NCBI RefSeq assembly: GCF_040954835.1
Contig: NC_090705.1
Span: 11,416,001 to 11,480,000, forward strand
Length of the DNA: 64,000 nucleotides
From: Lepisosteus oculatus
Lineage: Eukaryota; Chordata; Actinopteri; Semionotiformes; Lepisosteidae
Reading direction: 5' to 3'
A program made the position numbers and the translations under genes. Position 1 is the first letter of the stretch; every line of letters starts with the position of its first letter. The notes below the pieces were generated by a model. It was not told the origin of the DNA. It saw only the letters and a program-made list of their open reading frames with translations, and searched no databases. Shown here one piece after another: positions 55,851-64,000 of the stretch.

Positions 55851-56384
55851 ACATATGATGTACACTGCATATCCAGATGTAATGTATCTACTGGTTAAAC
55901 TACCTTGTTAGTTTTTAGAGATATCTAATAACCATATAAAGTTCAAATACCCAACTATTTTACTGATTCATTTTGAGATTTCATGCAGTGAACTTACACA
56001 ATATTACATTACGCCTCTCAATTGAATATTGACAAATGATAAACACTTTGAAATATGAATTGAAAACAGCTAATTACAGCAATAAAACATGACTTCACAA
56101 AACCCTGACAATAATTAAAATATATGTACTGTATTAAATTATTACTGTTATATGTAGTACTATGAGGTCTACAGTACATGTGATTTTGTTCTTTGAATAT
56201 AAAGTGTGATCTACACATTTCTGTGAGTGTAGTGCCAATTATTTTAATTATGACATTTGGAGCACATGAAGCAGAATAATCCTTGAGATGTTAGAGTGGG
56301 GAGCTGTATGTGTGCTAGCTGCCAAGCAACAGGTAGAGACTAATTCAATACTGAAAGTAAAAAAGAAAAAAAAAGAAAAACTCC
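55851..56384. other. Intergenic; no gene seen
   Basis: AT-rich sequence between the LINE 3' end and a copy of the palindromic repeat. No exon or clear repeat is visible. Confidence 0.4.
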
Positions 56385-56475
56385 ATGTTTTAGTTACACA
56401 CCTGAAGAAGGCCTTTTCTTTTTTTTTTACATTAACAATGGAATAAACCTCTTCTTGTACCTAATCCTAAGCATG
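56385..56475. repeat. Palindromic 'ataggtttattcc' repeat, copy 5 (right half)
   Basis: 'cacacctgaagaaggccttt', a T-run and 'aatggaataaacctcttctt' followed by 'cctaatcctaagcatg' are the right half of the family. It lies just beyond the 3' end of colec10. Confidence 0.6.
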
Positions 56476-56712
56476 TTTATTTTCAGTTTTGGTCAATTTA
56501 AAGAATGATCTGATCTCCTTGTTATTTTACATGCTCATATTAGACAGTAGTTTCATTGTATAGCAAATAAAAAGTGGGGGTTATAACAATTTGCTTGTAC
56601 TGCAGCTGTTTATTTGGCTTTCATTGTTTTGTTCTGTGAATCAAAAAGCAGAAAGATTTAAAGCAAACCCAAATCAACATTAATCAGACAGCCAGTGACA
56701 CATTGTTTTTTT

Positions 56713-56718
56713 TTTATT
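56713..56718 (-). terminator. Possible colec10 poly(A) signal
   Basis: TTTATT on + reads AATAAA on the colec10 strand about 80 nt after the stop. A second hexamer is at 56,609-56,614. Either could end the transcript. Confidence 0.35.
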
Positions 56719-56797
56719 TTTAAACAGAAATGCCCACATTATTGCTGTCAGTAGAGAATTCATATCTGTGTGAGTCACAGATGAAGTGATGGTGACC

Positions 56798-59700
56798 TCA
56801 AGTGACAGTGGCTGCAGCCCTTCTCTTTTTCCAAAATTCACACACGAAATAAATGGTGAGGTCACATTCTACGTCATTCCAGAAGCCAGTGTTCTCCATT
56901 TCCACACAGTTCTCATTAACGAAGGCATTGTTGGGCTCCCCTGGACTCCAGCCAGTGTAATTCTGCAGAGGAGTGCCGTCTACATACACAAACTGACCCT
57001 CCTTGTCTGAATCATGTAGGCCAATGAAGACACGGGTCAGACCAGCCTGACTAACGTAACTGGCAATCAGGGAGTTGGTGTCCTCATCTTTGGGCATGGC
57101 CAGAGTCCCTCCTCTTAGCCTGCAGTTTATCAGAGCTTCCTTATACTTTTTGGCTTCTTTTACAATCAGATAGACCTTCTCATCCGTCTCCTTGACACCT
57201 AAAATGACTGGAAAGTGTAATCAGGCATCAAAGTTAGAATGGTCCAAAAATCAAATGTTGACATGTGCAGTGTTTCACATTCTGGAGCTATATTTAAATA
57301 ACTGTCAGACTTAATAGGAACAAAAATCGCAGCCATGATAAATTGCATGTTTTTTAATGCTTTTCATCCCAAAGGATTCTAAAGTGCTTAAGAGGAACCG
57401 ATGTCATTCACTTCTGAAGCAAATCTGGGTAACACCTTGCAGCCATTCAGCAGCAGTAGGTGGAGATAGAAAGTGTTTCACCAGCTGAAAAAAGGGAGAC
57501 ATTTAAGCAGCCTAAAATGTAGGACTGGACTGGACTGGACCTTCAATGACAAAGTCATCAGGAACTTAGTTTAGTCTCATTCACACCGTGAAACTAAACT
57601 GTTACAGTCACAGTGTCCCATTTCACCATACCTGGACACTGCTTTCGAAAAATCAGATCCACAGGGAAGTACTCTAGCTTGTAAACCACTTACAGCAGCA
57701 AGCTGATTTCCTTAGTGCGGTAATGAAAGGACATGTACTGTACTATACAGCTTGTGAACAGTAGAAGGCTTCATTGGCATCACAGTATGGTCATGCATAC
57801 GGTAATATTGACTGGTTTTTTAATGCTGTTTTACCACAGCTAATGTATTTGGCTTACATTTTTATCCAAAGCAGTTTACATTTACACCCATTTATAGAGC
57901 TGGATATTTCATTGGAAATACTTTGCCTAGGTGGTCAACAGCAGTGTTTCACCTTGGATTTAAATCCACAATCTTCCAGGGCTCCACACTGCTGTCTACA
58001 TTTTGTTTAAAAGAACATTTGCCTTTTTTATTATTATAATGTTTGTTTTATTCATTCATACCACTGGAAATAGTTCATGGAGAAAACTGTACAAAGTACC
58101 TTGCTTGCTCAAGGGTACAAGCAGTAGTGCCCCACCTGGAATTTGAACCCACAACCTTCAGGTTCTGAGTCATTCTTATGTGTTATGATTGTGTATTTTT
58201 ATACATTGTCTTTCTAGATTCTTTGGTTTCCAACTTAGCCTCTGAAGTTAAAAATATCCTTAAATTATTGTGAGCAGCATATTATTTACCTTTACATGCC
58301 CAGACAACAAGTCATGAGAAGAGTAAAGACAGGAATCACAGAGGAAGTGAGTAATTGAGATAAGATTATTGTTCAGACAGCTTTCAGCTTGGCTGTTGGT
58401 TTACCAAGACTTAATTCAATCTTCTGAGTTACTGCTATCACTATTTCACCTCTCATACTCATCTCTCTCGCAACCACATGATCACCACACCTGCTGAAGT
58501 GGAGGAATTAAAGTCCTTTGTTCATATTCTTCTCCTCCTACTTTAAGTGAATCCTACTGTATATTTGTTACCAAGGCAGTTTCTGTTTGACATGAGAAAG
58601 CACCTCAGTGCCTTCGAGATCAAGAAGCTCACCTATGCAAGTAGGCTCAGCTATTGTATGTGTTCAATTTTGTTTCTTTCCTTGTAGAATTTGTTCTACA
58701 AGGAAATTAAAAAATCAATAGTCACACCATGTAAACAGAAACTACAGGTGCACAGGCCAAGAATTATAATTGAAACATCTGAACATTGAAGAAGCTTCTA
58801 TGAGCTCAATTTACATTATCTATTGATCCATTTTCTAATCTATCTATCCAATACAAGGGTCCAGGGCAGCCGGTGTCTATCTGAGCGAGCAATGGGCATG
58901 AGGCAGGATACTCCCTGGATGGGACACCAGTCCATTGCAGGGCACACACAGACACGCACACACACTCACACCAGGGCCAGTTTTGCTGCCCTATTATTGT
59001 TATATATCTATTTATTTAGATTAACATTCAAAAAGGTTTTGTGCAAAAATTTTAGCATTATAGTATAAACGTATTAGATGTGTTTAAGGTCCAGCTGAAA
59101 CACACGTTATAATAAACATAGTTTAATTTGTTATTGTACTACAGTACATAGAGTATTCCTTAATATTTCATGGTGGGTACAAATATTAAACTGTATACGT
59201 GTTAAATAATGATCTAATTCATCCTTATCATTTGATTAGGAACTTTTAGTTCAGGATAAGGAAAAAAAATGGAAAGGGAGATGTGAGTTGTGAATAAATG
59301 CTCACAAAAAAGCATTTTGCCGCTCTGCAATTGAAATCAAACTACTCTCTGTTATATATGCTTTCTGTTTGGCTTAATTAAAAGTTTTCTGAAAGGTCTA
59401 AGAACAATTGGATTGTATATAACTGGACAGTACATTACTTCCCTCCTGAAAGTAGCTTGGTAGCCAGATTATGATGAAGAAAATATATGTTATGACAGTA
59501 TTGTCCAAATTATACAACCTCAAAGTGTTTTTTTATAGATTATGTCAAGCAGGATGTGTTAAATGTACTCAATTATTTTACCACATGTATTTTAAAGTTG
59601 ACATTAAGTAGGATCAAGGAAAAAAGCCTGCACTTCCTTAAATAGAATCACAGCTTTTCTAGGGGTATGCTTAACTGCTTCTGAATAGCATGATAATAAA

Positions 59701-62454
59701 CCTTTTCTTTCCAGTGCTGCCATGTGACGCCCCTGGTAGTTTCAGTAAATCTAACTTTTACAGAAGTACTATTATCTGACATATCACCCATGAATCAGGT
59801 GTATTGTAGCTGGAAGTATTCTCTGTTATGACGTAGGTGTACTTTCCTGCAGGTTCACCTATTGAATTGGTTGTACAGAAATGAAAATGCAAGAAAAAAA
59901 CTATATGTATTGAAGCACAGTGTTTTCCTGTCAATCTTAGTAGCACATTGTCACTAAACTACGTTAAGATACAATGTCATCGGGAGATTGTACGGTACAT
60001 TCTGAGACGAAAGTTTGTTGTGTGAATACTTCGAACTGAAAGCCTTGTTATGTCTTTTGTTATTTTTAATGACTATTACTATTATTTATTTTTATGGATC
60101 CAAATGGAAAATTTGAAATAATAGCTGAAGTGTGGTGAACATGCTAGGCACTTTGGTTGCCGTTTCCTCATCTAGGTTGGGGCTGCACACTGGTGGTGGT
60201 GGAGGGGAGTCCCCATTACCTGTAAAGTGCTATATAAGTGTATGGATTATTTGTTTGTTGTCTAAAGTTGCCTGAAAAAGTGCTATAAGTAAATACCACA
60301 GCAATCATAAGAAGAACCTTGAAAAAAACACAGCACATTCAGGTGTACCACAGTGAAGGTGTCAAGAAGGATTTGAAAATGAAAGAATTTACCATTTTTT
60401 ACAAACTTCACTGAATTCTTCAGCTTGCTGATGTTGATATCCATTTGTCCTACCACTTTCCTGTATCTTCCACAGTCACAGGTAATGCCTACAATTAACA
60501 AGCATACTGACTCATGTGCATTTTATTCCTAAAAGATTAATTCAGTTTAATTTAGTCAAACATTGTTACTGAGGAAGAATACAAGCTCTCCCTAATGCTT
60601 AGACTTCAAGTTATATAAATATATATTTATTTTTAATATAGCACAAATATTTATAGCTCATTATAATACTTGGAAAGAACAGGGTTTGTTCATATTGAAG
60701 ATAACTGAAGTCCAAGGGATAATGCTCCCTTTTCCAGCTGAGTTTTCAGTGGCTTAATTACATTAATGATTGCTTTTAAAACAGACAATATTAACCTGAC
60801 ATTTAACCACTGAGAAGGACCCACTTTATATAGATGGAGGCTGTAAGTGTCCACCTAGAAATCTGGAAGTCATGGCCTTTGTAAAAAAGTTAATAAATAC
60901 CAGGTTTTCCTTTGAATCCAGGGGGCCCTTCAATTCCCTTAACGCCTTTGTCACCTGAAAGAAAGATGCACGTTCCTTACAATGTCAAGTCCTCGTGCAA
61001 AACATCCACACATACACAGTGCACCAGACCCGTAGATGTGTATATTTGTTTGTATATTTAGATATGTTCAGGTGGGTAGCTGCGTCAGCATGCGTAGGCT
61101 GCAAAGGAACAAGTAATAGGTTTATTCCATGCTGATAAAAGAAGAAGGCACCTGAAGAAGGCTCCACCGCCGAAATGTTGTGTTTTCTTTCTTTTTTTCC
61201 AGCATGGAATAAACCTATTACTTGTATATTTATATATACTGTACTGTATTCTATAGTGCTAACATGTCTGTATCTTTCATCTGTCTCTTTCATCTTTCAT
61301 AGTGATGCATTTAATTTTATTGTTTGAGTACATTTTTTAAATTTAAAAAACAAAAATCAAATAAACGTTTTTCTACATTATTTCAACATTGCGGACATCT
61401 CTGTTTCGATACACTCAACATCAACATTCCTCCTTTCAAAGGGTTTTGTGAAATTATTTTCCGCCAGTAGGTGGCGGTCGGTGGTTGTATCTGCCTCGGA
61501 CTGAGGGTAACAAAGATACACATCCGTGCGTATTTTTAACATATATTACTGAAAATTTTGAGTAATGATCTTTTTTTCTGCACTTTCACTTAAGTATTCT
61601 AACATTTGAAAGTATACTACTGCGATAATTAAAAGCCAACGTTAAGCTTAATTGCTTTAAGAACAACATTGTTCTAAAAATGTAGCTGTTGTGAACAGTT
61701 ATAGAAGTTGTGTTTGCAAACATTGGCATTCCCTATACATGCCATTCTATAAAATGCTCAGTAAAATAATCAAACAACCGTTTATGTCCAGCCTTCATGG
61801 GTCTGCATATAATTTAACTTCAGGTACTATTTTCAGTAGCTCGTTGGCAATATTATATTGTTTAATTTGACTCAGAGAGGTCTCTACAACAAACACATGT
61901 GGATGGTTTATTGTTTAGTAAATATATGTTTGTTTTTTTCATATTTTAATGATTTTTCCAGCTCTACCAATTAGAGCCACATGTTGATAAAGATGAAAAA
62001 GGTAAGAACTGAAAGCCTGTATTTTGGTTCAAATTGATGTTTTCCTGCATTTCAAAGGAATTTAGAAACATACCCTGTGCTGAACTCACTGAATCAGCAT
62101 CCAGTGCAAAGGTGTGTGCTATTGCATAGATCTTGGTATGCTGATAGTGTACCCCACCCCTCAACCAGACAGCTACGCCTCGAAAATACCCTCCATCGTG
62201 TCCATTACATTGCATGACTTTGCTTTAGCATGCCCATTAACTGTCTGAGGTTTTCATTGTTGAGATTAAATATGTAAGGACCTGATTGGAACTGAGCCAT
62301 GAAACATAACAGTTGTGAATCTACTGTATAAGAAGTTGTGAAACATATCGCTTCTCAGAAATAAAGAAACAAAGCAGTGTACCTTTTGCTCCAACTGGTC
62401 CAATCTTTCCCATCATTCCAAAATCTCCTCGGCTCCCTGGCTCCCCAGGCAATC
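56798..62454 (-). CDS. colec10: Collectin-10 (CL-L1), 3' four exons
   Basis: Exons on the - strand: 62454-62383 and 60954-60901 (Gly-X-Y collagen-like), 60488-60393 ([15 protein letters not shown] neck start), and 57207-56798 (rest of neck plus C-type lectin domain, stop TGA). They join in phase to about 210 residues; human COLEC10 is 277, so the signal peptide and first collagen exon lie beyond the right edge. The lectin domain has the motifs [46 protein letters not shown] and IYFVCEF, with the conserved cysteines. CDCGRYRK and TPLQNY separate it from COLEC11. Family knowledge: a secreted soluble pattern-recognition lectin that can start the lectin complement pathway and has a role in neural-crest migration. 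Odd points: canonical EPN where human has EPS, a [10 protein letters not shown] tail longer than the human end, and two in-frame acceptors 9 nt apart at the last exon. Confidence 0.94.
57836..58180 (-). mobile_element. Two adjacent degenerate SINE copies in colec10 intron
   Basis: On + 'tttttatccaaagcagttta', 'cacccatttatagagctgga' and 'gatttaaatccacaatcttc' belong to a widespread fish SINE whose tRNA-like head lies on the right. From about 58,060 a second partial copy has 'accttgcttgctcaagggta' and 'tttgaacccacaaccttcag'. Confidence 0.65.
58827..58985 (-). mobile_element. tRNA-derived SINE body, truncated
   Basis: 'ttctaatctatctatccaat', 'gagcgagcaatgggcatgag', 'ggatgggacaccagtccatt' and 'actcacaccagggccagttt' are the reversed SINE body and tail. 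The head is missing. It lies in the intron before the last colec10 exon. Confidence 0.7.
60121..60250 (+). mobile_element. 3' end of a 5S-type SINE
   Basis: 'ggggctgcacactggtggtg', 'gtggaggggagtccccatta' and 'aagtgctatataagtgtatg' form the well-conserved 3' end of a fish SINE. It matches the decayed end of the copy at 8,690. Confidence 0.6.
61070..61232. repeat. Palindromic 'ataggtttattcc' repeat, copy 6 (in colec10 intron)
   Basis: This copy has all parts: 'gtagctgcgtcagcatgcgt', a left arm ('aacaagtaataggtttattc' plus 'catgctg'), the middle phrase 'ctgaagaaggctccaccgcc', a pyrimidine tract, and the matching right arm. It lies about 115 nt upstream of colec10 exon 60954-60901. Confidence 0.85.
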
Positions 62455-64000
62455 CTTTAAGAACACAATAATGGAACTAATCCATTTCCAAGCCTTAGCT
62501 ACCACTTTAGAAAGATACAGAGATAAACTGTCATGAATTGCCAATGAGTTTGTATCTGTATGATAATTTAAGTTTTTTTTTTTTAAAAAAAAGCAGCACC
62601 ATTTTCTACCAGAGAGTCAATTGTGTGTGCTGGTGAATTCCCAAATGTTTCAGTGAGTAAAGGAGATCAGTCTGAAGTACAAGAGAAGCCCTATATAGTC
62701 CATAGTCTCCTGAGTCTGGGCTGTGTTCAGTGTGCCTTATTGGACTGACAACTACTGTGAAAAATGGATCTTAAAATCATGAAAAAGACTCCTGAATTTC
62801 AATATTAAGATTCATTACTAATCAGTGAGTGTTTTAATCAGGAGATGCTATGTTAAAATTGTATAATGTACTAGTAAATATTTTAGAAGAATACTGAGTA
62901 CAATTTTTGTCAGCGGGTTACATAAAAAAAGATTTTGTAAGAGAAGAGCAACATTGTGAAAACAATGAGAAAGTACACTTAAAAGCGAGAACGGGTGGCA
63001 TGTTTTTACCTAAAGATTGTAAAAAGTATAGAACAAGCTACATGGCCATGTTATTGAGACTGACACCCTGGTTTCTTTCAAGACTAATTGAAACCAATTG
63101 GACCCCTGGACCAATGAACTACTAAATACAAAACAGACTAGGCGGGCCAAGGGGACTCCTGTCTTATGTGCTTATGTTGCATCATATGATACATACTGTA
63201 TGAATGAGCTCATTTGTTGACGTTTGTTGCTCAGTTTTATGCTCATATACTGTATCTTTAAACACCGTTTCACAATCATCATTGTGAAATACAGAACACG
63301 TACCAGAAACAACACATTTTACAGCTATAATCTCATAAATTATATGTTCAACTATGAGAAAATCGAGTTATGTTTTCCATCCATGCTACTGTAGGTACCC
63401 ATTTTGATTTTGTTTCTTCTGAAAAGTTCATTTTAATGTACAGAACCTCTCACAAACTTTTTAAGGTCATTTACAGCATTCTCCTTTAGGATATTTTAAT
63501 TAAAAAAGAAACCGGAGAAATGTATGGGCAGGATACTGTTGTCTAAATGTTAAGCTGCTCGGTCTTATCAATTGAAAGTGAAGCACTGTAGAGTTCCGGA
63601 CTTGCAACATCAGGAAGGCTCACATGATGAAAACAAAACTTGAGGAGTTATAGACCAAGTGTACACATTTGTTCTAAAGCTGAATGAAGATGAACAGATG
63701 AACTCCCTTGTGTGAAAGAAATAACTGGTAGAAATAGTTTAGGGAAAAGAAAAAACAATCCATTATCAGTTTTCCATCTTTCTGAGGTTTTGAATCGCCT
63801 GTTGTTTACTGGCAGCAATGAGGTATATGCTGCAGAAGGAGGAAGAGCAGCCATGTTGCTCTGTCCTGCCCAACTACAATGCTGCTCCACAGTTTGTTAG
63901 AGAACGTTTGGGGCCAGTGGAAGGAACTGCTAGTCCCTCACTGACTGGAAGCAGCCAAGGGTGTCACAGCAGTCGTTATTTCAACGAATGCCAAGAGCGC
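62455..64000. other. colec10 intron reaching the window edge; no exon found
   Basis: I searched the - strand for Gly-X-Y codons and for a signal peptide and found none, so the first colec10 exons are probably further right. About 63,040-63,180 has repeat-like phrases ('gactaggcgggccaagggga'). The last 350 bases hold overlapping chance ORFs with no recognisable pattern. Confidence 0.4.

Noticed and set aside
56798-57207. Calling the collectin colec11
   Set aside because: EPN is shared with COLEC11, but [14 protein letters not shown] and the mal2 neighbour fit COLEC10.

Overview
This window is vertebrate nuclear DNA: AT-rich, with split genes, GT-AG introns, and many degenerate SINEs and LINEs. 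Four multi-exon genes can be read by translation and splice-site matching: an ectonucleotide pyrophosphatase of the ENPP1/ENPP3 type (+ strand, 5' end outside the window), then ccn3/nov, mal2 and colec10 (all - strand, colec10 missing its 5' exons). Their order and relative orientation match the human 8q24 block COLEC10-MAL2-CCN3-ENPP2, read from the other end. The repeats (5S-rRNA-derived SINE copies, tRNA-derived SINEs, L2/Rex1- and CR1-like LINEs, a Tc1 transposase relic) suggest a ray-finned fish. A non-teleost such as a gar-like fish would fit, but the species cannot be fixed from this sequence.

Layout. 59-10,100: sixteen exons covering the C-terminal two thirds of the ENPP protein, followed by a 3'UTR that contains an old repeat. 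12,387-13,325 (-): an uninterrupted 312-codon ORF in a locally GC-richer island, with a TATA-like upstream region; I recognise no family, and it is the best candidate for an undescribed gene. 14,638-18,314 (-): ccn3 in five exons with a TATA/CCAAT promoter. 18,530-35,300: a gene-poor stretch of about 17 kb with degenerate repeats and some homeobox/AP-1-motif-rich segments. 35,375-42,045 (-): mal2 in four exons. 42,760-56,600: intergenic, with CR1, Tc1 and L2/Rex1-like remnants, including one LINE whose reverse transcriptase is nearly readable. 56,798-62,454 (-): four 3' exons of colec10 (collagen-like, neck, C-type lectin domain).

The genes do not form a pathway. They encode a cell-surface or secreted nucleotide phosphodiesterase, a matricellular signalling protein, a four-span MARVEL protein of apical transport, and a secreted collectin. 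The main points for follow-up are: the ENPP1/3-type gene standing where tetrapods have ENPP2; the orphan ORF; a recurring palindromic repeat with poly(A)-signal motifs on both strands; a microsatellite that replaces the pyrimidine tract of a ccn3 splice acceptor; an in-frame tandem acceptor in the colec10 neck; and a canonical EPN sugar-binding motif in colec10. There is no sign of a prokaryotic system, CRISPR array or virus.
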